DNA of 64,000 bases from Folioceros fuciformis. Lineage: Eukaryota; Anthocerotophyta; Anthocerotopsida; Anthocerotales. Below, in pieces: positions 54,277 through 64,000 of this stretch. The stretch's first letter is position 1; the number at the start of each line of letters is the position of its first letter. The translations under genes were made by a program, and so were the position numbers. The notes beneath the pieces are model-generated. The model was not told the origin of the DNA. It saw nothing but the letters and a program-made list of their open reading frames with translations, and ran no database searches. The stretch covers positions 77,203-141,202 of the forward strand of contig JBNGIO010005803.1 of assembly GCA_049999805.1 (NCBI GenBank). The letters run 5' to 3'.

Positions 54277-57200
54277 CTAGTGAGAACGACGGCAGTGAGA
54301 ATGGGGGGTTTGTATCATGGTTGTTTTGGAGAGGAGGTATTTCAGCCTTGAATATATTCTTTCACTGGAAGGATGGTTTCTATCCCTGACCAGAAACGTG
54401 TGCACCAGGCCATGTGTATCCGTCCACCAGCTTTGGCCCGGCTGCTTCCTTGCTCCAACTTGGATTCTCCGTGCCTGCAATGCCTGTGCCTGCTCCAGCA
54501 TCTGGGCACTTGTGTAAATGTTGGACATCGAAACATATGCTGCAGCATCTTTGTCGTCCATCTTCACTGCTTCATAGAAAGCATGGCGTCCCACGTCCAC
54601 GTTGCTCCACTTTTGAGAGGCACCCAACAGGGTGTGCCACACTGCAGCGTGAGGTAGGGTAGGAATTGTCCTGGCCACCGTCAGTGCCTCCTCCAGATGG
54701 CCTGCACGACCCAGGAGGTCCACCATGCAGGTGTAGTGCTCTGCAGTGGGAGTGATGCCATGGCATCTGCTCATGGCTTGGAAGTACTCTTTCCCTTTGC
54801 TAACCAGGCCAGCATGACTGCACGCTGTTAGCAGACTGAGGAATGTGATGCTGTCTGGATGTACACCATCCTCGGTCATTTTCATGACCAAGTCAAACAC
54901 CTCTTTGCTGTTGCCTTGCCGGGCGTATCCTGTGATGAGGGAATTCCAGGCAACGATGTCTCGTTCGGGCAAAGCATCAAAAACCAGCTGCGCATCCATC
55001 ATGCTCCCGGACTTTGCGTACATGTTGATCAAGCTCATGGCTATGAGCCGATCACCTTCGAGCCCTTTTGCTTCCATCTCAGCATGAAGCTGTCTTCCCG
55101 ACTGCACAGCTGCGAGATGTGCATATGCCTGGAGTAGGCACGCAAATGTCACGGAGTCTGGTGCAGCCACACCTTCTTCATGCATAGCCCTGTACACGCG
55201 AAGGGCTTCTTCGCCCATGCCCTGCTGAGAATAGCCTCCCATCAAAGCGGTCCATGTCACCACATTCTTTGAAACAAGACCGTTGAACACGCCCTGTGCA
55301 CTCTCTAGACTGCCGCACTTGGCATACATGTTCACCAGGCTGCAAGCTACATACGCATTGTCCTGGAGCCCATGTTCTGTGATGCGGGCATGCAAATGCT
55401 TCCCTTTCTCGAGAGCCTCTGCACCCACACATGCACATGCCTGCAAGAGGCACACAAATGTCACAGAGTCCGGTGCAGCAATACCTTCTTCCTGCATGGC
55501 AGTGTAAAGTTGGAGGGCCTCTACACCCTTCCCCTGTTTGGCATAACCTGTTATCACGGCATTCCATGTCAACACATTCTTGTGGGCAAGTCCATCAAAG
55601 ACTAGCTGCGCATCTTCTAAGCTGCCACACTTTGCATACATGTTCACCAGGCTGCAACCTACAACGACGTCCTGCCCGAGACCATGTTCTCCAATCTGTA
55701 AATGGAGCTCCTTCCCTTTCTCCAAAGCCGGGGTACCCATACTGGCACAGGCATGCAGGAGGCACGCAAATGTAGCAGAATCCGCACATACAACGCCTTC
55801 TTCCTCCATAGCACTGTGGAGCTGAAGGGCTTCCTCGCCCATGCCCTGTTGACAGTACCCAGCCATCATGGCATTCCATACTACCACATCTTTTTCAGGA
55901 ATCCCCTCAAACACACGCTTGGCCTCCTCAAGGCTGCCACACTTCGCGTACATGTCTACCAGGCTGCAACCTACAACTATATCAGTCTGGAGCCCTTGCT
56001 CCACAATCTGGGCATGAACATGCCTTCCCTGTTCCAAAGCCTGGGTGCCCATAATTGCACACGCGTGCAGGAGGGACACAAATGTCACACGATTGGGCGT
56101 AACAATGCCTTCCTGTCGCATGGCGCTGTAAAGTTGAAGAGTTTCCTGACCTTTGCCGTGCTGGGCATATCCTGCTAGCATGGCATTCCACGTTACCACA
56201 TTCCTTTCACCGACTTCGTCAAACACACGCTGGGCATCTTCTAAGCTGCCGCACTTTGCGTACATATTCACCAGGCTGCTGCCTAGAAACATATCAGGCC
56301 AGAGCCCATGTTCCCGAATCCTAGCATGGAGCTGCATCCCTGTCTCTAACGCCTGGGAACCCATAGTTGCACACGCCTGTAGCAAGGACAGAAAAGTAAC
56401 AGGATCAGGCTCAACCATGCTTTCTTCTTGCATAGCAGTGTAGAGCTGAAGGGCTTTCTGACCCATTCCCTGCTGAGAATATCCTGCTATCAGGGCATTC
56501 CATGTCACCACATCTTTTTGAGGAAGCGCATCAAACACCCTATGTGCGTCTCCCAAACTGCCACACTTGGCATACATATCTACCAAGCAATTGGATACAA
56601 ACATCGCAGGCTTGTCCCCACTCACCAACAACAAGTCAGCATGCACCTGCTGCCCAGTTTCTAAGTCTGCTTCTCTTGCACAAGCCTGTAGGGCTGCCAC
56701 AAAAACATGGCCGTCTGCCTTCACACTCGCCCTATCCATCTCATGATACAATCGAATGGCCTGCTTAGTTTGCCCATGTCTAACATGTGCAGATATCATG
56801 GAGGACCACATGAAGGCATTTGGTTTTCCCACCCTGAAGAACACATCCATCGCTTCTTCCAACCTGCCATGAGCAGCGTACATTCGCAGGATATGGTTGC
56901 ACAAGAACGGGTCCGACTCGTACCCCCTCTCCACTGTGAGAGCATGGACACGGCGACCTAGAACCAGATCCTTCTTAACCGCACACTTTCTGACAACAGT
57001 GTAGAAGAGAGTCTGGGAAATGCCGCAGTCTCTCTGCACCAGAACTCCCAAAGCCTCAACAGCCTCAGACAACTGCTCCTGCGCACACAATCGGGTAACA
57101 GTTTCGGCATCCATGTGCCGTTCGTATCCTGTACACCTGCAGTGGTCAGGGCCACGCCATGGGGATGTGTGGGAACGAGGTCCCTTCTTCATATCCACAA

Positions 57201-57327
57201 CAGCAAGCTGCCCATCCACCCGCCCCTCGGGAGATGTCGTCCCTCCAATTTCCGTCTGGTGGATCCAGGAAAGCTGTTGCCATCGATACCGTCTGCATGC
57301 ATGAAGTGAAACCACCCTGACGGCCAT
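54277..57327 (-). CDS. PLS-class PPR protein ending in E/E+-like region, no DYW
   Basis: The single-exon gene encodes about 1016 residues. The start is the ATG at 57327 (MAVRVVSLHACRRYRWQQL), chosen because the paralogue at 57.9 kb has the same MAARVVSL start; the N-terminus is Arg-rich, suggesting an organelle targeting peptide. About seven PPR triads of roughly 103 residues follow, each with NMYAKCGSLEDAQ, VFDxLxxKNVVTWNA, IAGYSQQGMG and SVTFxCLLQACA. The C-terminus has HYTCMVDLLGRAGHLEEAL, AYVSMSNIYTSAQMLEQAQ and SWWTDTHGLVHTFLVRDRNH, then stops. It therefore has E and a short E+-like tail but no deaminase. Such proteins guide organelle RNA editing by recruiting a separate DYW protein, or act in splicing or stability. 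Triads are very alike within the gene, showing internal duplication. Confidence 0.95.
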   Translation of the reverse strand: MAVRVVSLHACRRYRWQQLSWIHQTEIGGTTSPEGRVDGQLAVVDMKKGPRSHTSPWRGPDHCRCTGYERHMDAETVTRLCAQEQLSEAVEALGVLVQRDCGISQTLFYTVVRKCAVKKDLVLGRRVHALTVERGYESDPFLCNHILRMYAAHGRLEEAMDVFFRVGKPNAFMWSSMISAHVRHGQTKQAIRLYHEMDRASVKADGHVFVAALQACAREADLETGQQVHADLLLVSGDKPAMFVSNCLVDMYAKCGSLGDAHRVFDALPQKDVVTWNALIAGYSQQGMGQKALQLYTAMQEESMVEPDPVTFLSLLQACATMGSQALETGMQLHARIREHGLWPDMFLGSSLVNMYAKCGSLEDAQRVFDEVGERNVVTWNAMLAGYAQHGKGQETLQLYSAMRQEGIVTPNRVTFVSLLHACAIMGTQALEQGRHVHAQIVEQGLQTDIVVGCSLVDMYAKCGSLEEAKRVFEGIPEKDVVVWNAMMAGYCQQGMGEEALQLHSAMEEEGVVCADSATFACLLHACASMGTPALEKGKELHLQIGEHGLGQDVVVGCSLVNMYAKCGSLEDAQLVFDGLAHKNVLTWNAVITGYAKQGKGVEALQLYTAMQEEGIAAPDSVTFVCLLQACACVGAEALEKGKHLHARITEHGLQDNAYVACSLVNMYAKCGSLESAQGVFNGLVSKNVVTWTALMGGYSQQGMGEEALRVYRAMHEEGVAAPDSVTFACLLQAYAHLAAVQSGRQLHAEMEAKGLEGDRLIAMSLINMYAKSGSMMDAQLVFDALPERDIVAWNSLITGYARQGNSKEVFDLVMKMTEDGVHPDSITFLSLLTACSHAGLVSKGKEYFQAMSRCHGITPTAEHYTCMVDLLGRAGHLEEALTVARTIPTLPHAAVWHTLLGASQKWSNVDVGRHAFYEAVKMDDKDAAAYVSMSNIYTSAQMLEQAQALQARRIQVGARKQPGQSWWTDTHGLVHTFLVRDRNHPSSERIYSRLKYLLSKTTMIQTPHSHCRRSH

Positions 57328-57900
57328 GATTGGCAGAGGCGCACACTGAACCCATGGACTCGGGCCTGACACGATCCAGCTGCAGCACACCAGGCCTGCA
57401 AGGTGCGAACTTGATCTCCAGTAGTCCTACTAACGATCGCTGCGGCATCGAACTTGTTAGCTGCTGGACACCCACATCAGCATTTGTGTCACGTTTCGTT
57501 GCCCATCCAGATGTCGAGCAGTCCAATCGTAGCGCTTGCACCGGAAACGGGCACAAACTGGAGTATTGTGCCTCCAATTCACGAGCTATGACGCATGCAT
57601 GTATTATGAGCTGTGGAGCATTGCAGCAGGAGGCGGTCTGACGAGTATGGTAACAAATTGAGATGCCTGCTGCAAACCTTGTTGCAGAGGTTGCAGAATC
57701 AGGAATTTTCTGCCACCCCTTATGGATCTGCAAGGTGTCGAAAGCGCTACGGGCGCAATTGCTGGCTCGCCGGAGCTGGGTTTTGGTCTCTTGGCAGGAC
57801 AGTCTCGTGTGTGCCAACAAACATCCAAGTTTGTGCACGCAAGTCGAAACCATGAAGATGCCTGCTCTGTAACGTGATGTGACGGGAGGACGATGCAGCA
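57328..57900. promoter_or_regulatory. shared region between two divergent PPR genes
   Basis: The ATGs of two paralogous PPR genes are 573 bp apart and point away from each other, so this stretch must contain both promoters and 5' UTRs. I could not pick out a clear TATA box. Small ORFs inside are not conserved. Confidence 0.6.
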
Positions 57901-60900
57901 ATGATGCTGATCATGGCTGCCAGAGTCGTTTCACTTTGTTCGCAAAGAAGCAGAAGTCGACGCTGGCAACAGCCTTTCTGGATCTGGCAGAGGGAAATTG
58001 CTGGGACTGCAGGTCACGCTGGCCTGCTTTCAAGGTCTGAATTGGTAGCAGGAATGAGAGTGTCCAGGAGCTGCAGCAGTGAGGATGGACCCCGTGAGTA
58101 CTTTTGGCGACAGTCTTCTTCTGAGCATATATGTTACAAGTCAGCTTGGGCAGACGCACAGCATGCTGCTTTCGAAATGCAGGTGGGTCAGCTTGCCCCT
58201 GCATTCAGCTGGACCTTGACGGATCATCCCGACCCTTGCAGATGTCCAGGATATGAAGGGATGGTGGATGGTGAAACAGTGAGCAAACTGTGTGAGCAGG
58301 GGCAAGTCTCCGAGGCTGTGGAGGCTCTGGGAGTTCTGGTGCACACAGATTGGCATATTCCACAATCTCTGTTTCATACTGTCCTGAAAACCTGTGCGGT
58401 GAACAAGCATCTGGTTCTGGGTCGCCGTGTCCATGCTCTCAGCGTGTGGAAGGGGTATGAATCGGACAGGTTCTTGTGCAACCATATGTTACGAATGTAT
58501 GCCTCTCATGGCAGGTTGCAAGAAGCGATGGATGTGTTCAACCAGATTGCAGAACCAAATGCCTACATGTGGTCCTCCATAATTTCCTCACACGTTAGAC
58601 ATGGGCAAGCTAAGCAGGGCATACAACTCTATAAGCAGATGCGCAAGTCGTCTGTGAAGGCAGATGGCCACGTGTTTGTGGCAGCCTTGCAGGCTTGTGC
58701 AAAGGGAGAAGACTTAAAAGCTGGTCAGCAGGTGCATACTGACGTGCTGGCCAGTGGAATTGAGCCCACTCTATTTGTTACTAATGGCTTAGTGGATATG
58801 TATGCAAAGTGTAAGAGTTTGGAAGATGCTCGCCGTGTGTTTGACGGGCTTGTCCACAAGGATGTGGTGACATGGAATGCCATGATAGCAGGATATTCTC
58901 AGCAAGGCATGGCTGCGGAATCCCTCCATCTTTACAGTGTTATGCAAGGAGAAGGCATTTTGACACCTAATGCCGTAACATTTGTGTGCCTTCTACAGGC
59001 TTGTGCAGCCGTGGGAGCCCCGGCTCTGGAGAAGGGGAGGCTGCTTCATGCACAGCTTCGAGAACAGGGATTTCAGGATGATGCAGTTGTGGGCTGTAGC
59101 CTGGTTCACATGTATGCAAAGTGCGGCAGCCTTGAGGATGCTGGGAGTCTGTTCGACAGACTGTCGCAGAAAGATGTGGTGACATGGACTGCCCTCATAG
59201 CAGGGTATTCCCAGCAGGGTAGGGGAAAGGAAGCACTCCAGCTGTACAGTGAAATGCAAGACGAATGCATTGCTCCAGCCAACTGTGTTACGTTTGTGTG
59301 CCTCTTGCAGGCATGTGCATGTGTGGGTGTCCCAGCTCTGGAGAAGGGAAAGCAACTCCATGCACAGATTCGAGAACAAGGCCTTCAGGACGATGCGTTT
59401 GTAGGTTGCGGCCTTGTAAACATGTACTCAAAGTGTGGCAGTGTCCAGGACGCTAAGATGGTGTTTGACAAACTTGGTAAAAAAGATGTAGTGACGTGGA
59501 CCGCTCTGATAGCAGGATACTCCCAGCAGGGCTTGGGTGAGGAAGCTCTTAATATCTACAGTGCTATGCAACAAGAAGGGGTCACTCCACCCAATTCGGT
59601 AACATTTTTGTGCCTCCTACAGGCATGTGCGAACGTGGGTATCCTGGCTTTGGAGAAGGGAAGGCAGCTGCATGCTCAGATTGGGGAACAACTGTTTCAG
59701 GCTGATGTGTTCATGAGTTGCAGCCTGATGAACATGTATGCAAAGTGCGGCAGCATAGAGGATGCGCAATGCGTGTTTGACGCGCTTGTCCAGAAAGATG
59801 TCGTGACATGGACTACTCTGATAGCAGGGTATGCGCAGCACGGCATGGTTGAGGAAGCCCTCCATCTCTACATTGGTATGTGCAGGGAAGGTATCACTCC
59901 AGTCGATTCTGTGACCTTCGTGTGCCTCCTCCAGGCATGTGCAAACGTAGGGGCTCCGGCTTTGGAAACGGGGAAGCTGATTCACACACAGGTTGGAGAA
60001 CAGGGACTCCAAACTGACACGGTTGTAGGTTGCAGTCTGGTGAACATGTATGCCAAGTGCGGCAGCCTTGTGGATGCCCGGGGCGTGTTTGATGGGCTCG
60101 TTGATAAAACTGTGGTGACGTGGACGGCCATGATAGCTGGATATTCCCAGCAGGGTATGGATGAGGAAGCCCTCAATCTGTACAGAAGCATGCGAGAAGA
60201 AAGTACAATCCTCCCCAACTCTGTGACATTTGTCTGCCTCCTGCAGGCATGTGCAAGTGTAGCAGCATTGCATTCGGGAAGACAGCTTCATTCTGAGATT
60301 AAAGAAAAAGGCCTGGAAAGAGATCCCACGGTGGCCCTCAGTTTGATTACCATGTACGCAAAGTCCGGAAGCATGGTTGATGCACAGCTAGTTTTTGATA
60401 GATTGGCCGAAAGAGATGTCGTCATTTGGAGTGCGCTTATTGCAGGATATGCCCGTCAAGGAGCTAGTGAAGTAGTCTTCGACTTGGTTCACAAGATGAA
60501 GGAGGATGCCATACAACCGGATGGCGTTACATTCCTCGGTGTCCTGACAGTATGCAGTCATGCTGGTCTTGTGCACAAGGGACAGAAGTATTTTGAAACT
60601 ATGAGCAGACACTTTGGCATCACTCCCTCTGCAGAGCACTACACCTGTATGGTAGATCTCCTGGGTCGAGCAGGTCATCTGTACGAGGCACTTGCAGTGA
60701 TAAAAGCAATGCCTGCTCTGCCTCATGCTGCAACTTGGCACACACTGTTAGGTGCTTGTCGGAAGTGGGGCAACGTGGAGGTGGGACTCCATGCATTCCA
60801 TGAGGCAGTGAAGATAAACGAAAAGGATGCCGAAGCGTATGTGTCGATGTCAAACATATTTACCCGTGCCCAGATGTGGGAGGAGGCACAGAGGATTCAG

Positions 60901-61119
60901 ACCAGGAGGAAAGGACTTGGGGCATGGAAGCAACCAGGGCAGAGCCGGTGGACAGACATGGACGGACTGGTGCATACCTTTCTCGTCGGAGACAAAGAGC
61001 ACCGCGAGACTGAAGGTATATATCTAAGGCTGAGGCAGCTCGTTTCGCAAACCAAGAGAGCAAAGTGTGCGGCTGTCTCTCCGGACAGGTGCTCAGCGGC
61101 TGTAGACTGGGAGAGCTAG
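57901..61119 (+). CDS. PLS-class PPR protein ending in E/E+-like region, no DYW
   Basis: The ORF of 1072 codons starts MMLIMAARVVSLCSQRSRSR, an Arg/Ser-rich likely organelle targeting sequence. PPR modules span about residues 160-890 and repeat with a period of about 103. Landmarks are VNMYAKCGSLEDA, VFDxLxxKDVVTWTA, LIAGYSQQGxGxEAL and SVTFVCLLQACANVG. The E region (HYTCMVDLLGRAGHLYEAL near 913, AYVSMSNIFTRAQMWEEAQ) and a tail with SRWTDMDGLVHTFLVGDKEH near 1016 close the protein. No HxE or CxxC deaminase motif follows. It is a close paralogue of the divergent neighbour and of the pseudogene at 33.4-35.7 kb. Residues of about 65-110 have no counterpart in the neighbour; I checked for a retained intron starting GTGAGT at 58094, but its phases do not restore the frame. 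Confidence 0.95.
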   Translation: MMLIMAARVVSLCSQRSRSRRWQQPFWIWQREIAGTAGHAGLLSRSELVAGMRVSRSCSSEDGPREYFWRQSSSEHICYKSAWADAQHAAFEMQVGQLAPAFSWTLTDHPDPCRCPGYEGMVDGETVSKLCEQGQVSEAVEALGVLVHTDWHIPQSLFHTVLKTCAVNKHLVLGRRVHALSVWKGYESDRFLCNHMLRMYASHGRLQEAMDVFNQIAEPNAYMWSSIISSHVRHGQAKQGIQLYKQMRKSSVKADGHVFVAALQACAKGEDLKAGQQVHTDVLASGIEPTLFVTNGLVDMYAKCKSLEDARRVFDGLVHKDVVTWNAMIAGYSQQGMAAESLHLYSVMQGEGILTPNAVTFVCLLQACAAVGAPALEKGRLLHAQLREQGFQDDAVVGCSLVHMYAKCGSLEDAGSLFDRLSQKDVVTWTALIAGYSQQGRGKEALQLYSEMQDECIAPANCVTFVCLLQACACVGVPALEKGKQLHAQIREQGLQDDAFVGCGLVNMYSKCGSVQDAKMVFDKLGKKDVVTWTALIAGYSQQGLGEEALNIYSAMQQEGVTPPNSVTFLCLLQACANVGILALEKGRQLHAQIGEQLFQADVFMSCSLMNMYAKCGSIEDAQCVFDALVQKDVVTWTTLIAGYAQHGMVEEALHLYIGMCREGITPVDSVTFVCLLQACANVGAPALETGKLIHTQVGEQGLQTDTVVGCSLVNMYAKCGSLVDARGVFDGLVDKTVVTWTAMIAGYSQQGMDEEALNLYRSMREESTILPNSVTFVCLLQACASVAALHSGRQLHSEIKEKGLERDPTVALSLITMYAKSGSMVDAQLVFDRLAERDVVIWSALIAGYARQGASEVVFDLVHKMKEDAIQPDGVTFLGVLTVCSHAGLVHKGQKYFETMSRHFGITPSAEHYTCMVDLLGRAGHLYEALAVIKAMPALPHAATWHTLLGACRKWGNVEVGLHAFHEAVKINEKDAEAYVSMSNIFTRAQMWEEAQRIQTRRKGLGAWKQPGQSRWTDMDGLVHTFLVGDKEHRETEGIYLRLRQLVSQTKRAKCAAVSPDRCSAAVDWES

Positions 61120-61574
61120 CAGATATGGCAAACTGTAGACTAACACAATGTGGAATGGCATGAACAAAGGGAGGTTACGGGCCTTCATTTGTTGCAGAAT
61201 GAAGGCAATGGATTCCTACAGATTGGCTGCACGCACTACCGTTGAGGCAAACTCGAGCCCTACGGCGTACCTAGCCAAACTCGAGCTACGAACATTGTCC
61301 AACCACACGCGGACCCGATGGCGTGCTGATTCCGAGTCACTGACTTCGAGCTCTGATGTTGTACGCGGGAAATCGCGGTCCCGCCATTATCAACCTTCGG
61401 AAAGAGTTGGAAAATCACCTCCCTACACTGCAGGCGACTCCTTAAACTCGTCAAGTTATTGCAAGCTTGTGTGCAGTCGTGGGGTCCACCACTCTGACAC
61501 CCGTAGCCGATGGAGCGATCATGCCCTCGGTGGAGTGTGGCATGCACATAGTCATTACCTCATACATCCAAAGC
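61120..61574. other. 3' spacer of PPR gene
   Basis: Contains part of a 237-codon ORF (61148-61861) with no recognisable domain; that ORF also runs through the tandem repeat that follows. I do not call it a gene. Confidence 0.4.
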
Positions 61575-61690
61575 CAACTCACATATGCCAGTGTATGCCG
61601 GGGTCGAAACAACTCACATACCCCAGTGTATGCCGGGTTGAAACAACTCACATACGCCAGTGTATGCCGGGGTCGAAACAACTCATGGAC
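61575..61690. repeat. 35-bp tandem repeat, 3.3 copies
   Basis: CAACTCA starts at 61575 (CAACTCAC), 61610, 61644 and 61679. Each unit contains CAGTGTATGCCGGG and TCGAAA or TTGAAA. Units are contiguous, with no spacer. From 61691 to 62680 the sequence is AT-rich with scattered GAAGC/ATCAAG words and no gene that I can support. Confidence 0.85.
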
Positions 61691-62689
61691 GGCGTTGCCA
61701 TAGTTTGCGAGGTACATTCTAACCTTATGTGGCAAACACTTCACATCCCGTTTTTAAGTAAGGGTGTTTGTTTCCTTCAATATCAAAGAGAATTTCCCTT
61801 TAGTACCAAAGAGAAGTACAAAGGGCTCATTCTGAAGCTCACGTCAAGAGCTTTCTTCTGAATCAAGAATCTAAGTATACGAGTAAACATGGAGTCAGAA
61901 AATTATATTCAAAGAACGAGTTGCTTGCTATCTTCTTTGACACATAGCAAGACATATACTGAACCATAATAGCTTTTTCTGAAGCCTATAGTAAGACCAT
62001 TTTTTCTAATCCATTCTTACACCCTAAGAATCAGTATAGACGCTGGTATAGACATTCAAAGAACTCATAACAAAGGATAAGTTGGTTTTCTTCTTTCACA
62101 CACAGCTCGAGATATCTTCAACAAAAACATGGTACATATGACTCATTTTGAAGCTTGAATTGAGAGTGGTTTTTTAAATCAAGGCATGGAGTTTATGGGT
62201 AAGTATGGAGACTACAAAAACCATTCAAAGATATGATGATAGAAGCTAGTTATTGACGAAGATCACACTTGATTCTCATCTCACAGGAGGATCACAGGAG
62301 GACTGTGGATTTCTCCTTTCTCATCTTCTTCAGATGCTTCTAGCTATTTGCAAGCTCAACAATGCTCTTTTCCCGTTTCAAACTATCGCCAAGACCAATG
62401 TCCATTTTGTTGAGCTGAACAAAATTCAAGGTTTGTGCTCCACATAATCGAACTTCTACTTATCGAAGTTGACATAACAGAATGTTGGCTTCAACATATG
62501 CATGCTGAAGCAAAGAAGGATTTGTAGATTGTACAAGATCTTGCAGTGCTTGAATGGTATACTCCCAGTCTTTGTATGAGCATTTTTATGGCATAGCTTG
62601 AGGGTTGTTAGAAGCTTGCACCCCTTTAACACATGATGTGTCCTCTCCTACATGACAAGGTTCGGTGTTTGTTGAAGTACTATTACGTA

Positions 62690-64000
62690 CAAGCGTGAGA
62701 AGGAGGTCCCGAGTTGAATGCAATTGCCCTTTCAGTTTGTAATACCTTTGCTTGGTGTTTGTAGAAAAAGCCTTGCATTCCTCTAAGACAATTGCAGCAT
62801 GCCCTGTCCCCTACAAGATTGTAAATTGTGTACATCAACCTTTTATCTTTGCAACTTTGCACAAGAGCTGGTTCTTGATCGTTAGTAGGAAGTGTAACAT
62901 AGTCCTCAGGTATAGAAAGAGAGCCCCTCACTACATTTTCAATAATCACCTCCATTGTGCTTGAAGCCATGTTGTGTTGTAAAGTGCTTGTGCCAATACA
63001 CTTTGCATACTGTATCCGTTAGTGTATGGAGCAACAAATTCATACGCCGACCTCGTAGACAAATAAAATCATGGCTCAACATGGACTTTAAGAAGCCATG
63101 CCAAGCTTCAATTGATGAATTGCAGTCCTGGCCAGCATGTGGTATGGTCCTGGAATGCCACGTAGGTAGCACCCCCTCCCACTGATTCTTGAAGTACTAA
63201 ATAAACTCTAGAGCTTCTCTTTCATAATCCACATATAAGTATTGTAGCATCTTCCTAGCCTTAGCTTCTGTGTGCCAACGACGAGAAACGTACATGATGT
63301 CACCAAACTAAAGATTGCCACTCTTGTCCTCCACTGCATAACCTTAAGCAAAAGGTGACATAGCCAACATTTTCTAACATGCCATAAACATAGCAAGATT
63401 TGCACAGCCTCCCCCCATATGGTCCGTACACCACCTATTTCATCCACAAGGAAAGCACTGGGATACCATAGTGGACTATGATGCTGCATATGCATTTGAA
63501 ATGCATACAACCACGCCTAGATATCCTCCAGTTTACCACTATCCATGATAATCCAAGCAACAGGAACTCCACTATAGTAATTATCACAAACCAACAAGGT
63601 GTACAAGTAGAACTTGTACTTATTAGTGTCAAAAGTGGCATCAAGGGAGATCACACTATTATTTTCAAATTGAAGCACCATAGACATGTGAAAAGCTCTT
63701 TGCACCCCTAGTGTAAAGGAGCTTGAATTGGAATGGTACCATACGATGTTATTGTGAGCTTCTATCCACATCTACACACTTACCTCATTATTCGGATGAT
63801 ACTGGTAAAAGCCTGTGGTAATAGCTGATGCAATGTTATCAATGTCATGAGGTTGAAGGAAGTCATCACGACAAGGTTCATAACCACATGTGAGTGCTTT
63901 CAAATCCACTCTTTGAACGTTCTTCAAATAGATTTGTCTTTTAGTGACTCCTGCAAAAAGTCTGTGTTGGAGAGTCTTAACATCTTGCCTTTACGTTTCC
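62690..64000 (-). pseudogene. Mutator-like (MULE) transposase relic, continues past the right edge
   Basis: Minus-strand fragments match the MULE order: FTLGVQRAFHMSMVLQF and SLDATFDTNKYKFYLYTL (first catalytic Asp region), then GVPVAWIIMD, WYPSAFLVDEIGGV, LCLWHVRKCWLCHLL, then NSSIEAWHGFLKS and LRGRRMNLLLHTL, and last a SWIM-type zinc knuckle, CCNCLRGMQGFFYKHQ. In-frame stops occur before MWIEAH (near 63772) and after KLEDI (near 63515); frames shift between 63510 and 63170. The SWIM Cys before KHQ is Tyr. The element is therefore inactive. Its 5' part and terminal repeats are outside the window or unrecognisable. Confidence 0.82.

Noticed and set aside
58094-58182. Retained intron in the 57.9-kb PPR gene (GTGAGT to ATGCAG)
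   Set aside because: Removal of 89 nt would shift the frame before the PPR repeats, and the next possible acceptor also fails to restore it.
61575-61690. CRISPR-like short repeats
   Set aside because: Units of 34-35 bp are directly adjacent without unique spacers, and the DNA is from a plant nuclear genome.
61148-61861. 237-codon ORF after the PPR gene
   Set aside because: No recognisable domain; it runs through a tandem repeat and AT-rich sequence.

Overview
The window looks like nuclear DNA of a seedless land plant. Three things point there: very large PLS-class pentatricopeptide-repeat (PPR) genes, including one with a DYW deaminase-type C-terminus; land-plant-type families (EMB514/DCL, EID1-like F-box, plant TOR); and many short introns of about 75-100 nt with GT-AG ends. 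A bryophyte (perhaps a hornwort) or a lycophyte fits best. This is an inference from gene style, not a species match. Genes are compact and fairly GC-rich, and they sit between AT-rich, repeat-filled spacers. A 100-N scaffold gap lies at 48467-48566.

Left part (1-8.6 kb): the 3' part of a WRN-type 3'-5' exonuclease gene with an in-frame 51-bp minisatellite; a convergent EMB514/DCL-family gene; a three-exon NAA50 N-terminal acetyltransferase gene; and a long PPR-DYW gene.

Middle (9-30.5 kb): two multi-exon minus-strand genes. One is dolichol kinase. The other is a complete TOR kinase gene of about 14.5 kb with HEAT, FAT, FRB, kinase and FATC regions and a polyglutamine first exon.

Accessory part (30.5-48.5 kb): degenerate tandem repeats, a PPR pseudogene broken by stops and frameshifts, an EID1-like F-box gene, a probable F-box/kelch relic, a second and much more decayed PPR relic, a minisatellite, and the gene for mitochondrial ribosomal protein L32. 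The long second intron of the L32 gene holds four related copies of an 80-nt element that looks like box C/D snoRNA.

Right part (48.6-64 kb): a 2.2-kb block of related tandem satellites, poorly coding GC-rich sequence, two paralogous PPR genes arranged head to head, and a decayed Mutator-like (MULE) transposase running off the right edge.

The genes do not form one pathway. Common themes are translation and growth control (TOR, NAA50, mitochondrial L32, the snoRNA-like array) and organelle RNA processing (the PPR genes). The PPR family is clearly expanding and decaying locally: three intact genes and two relics in one 64-kb window. I found no wholly new protein system. The most unusual element is the intronic snoRNA-like array.
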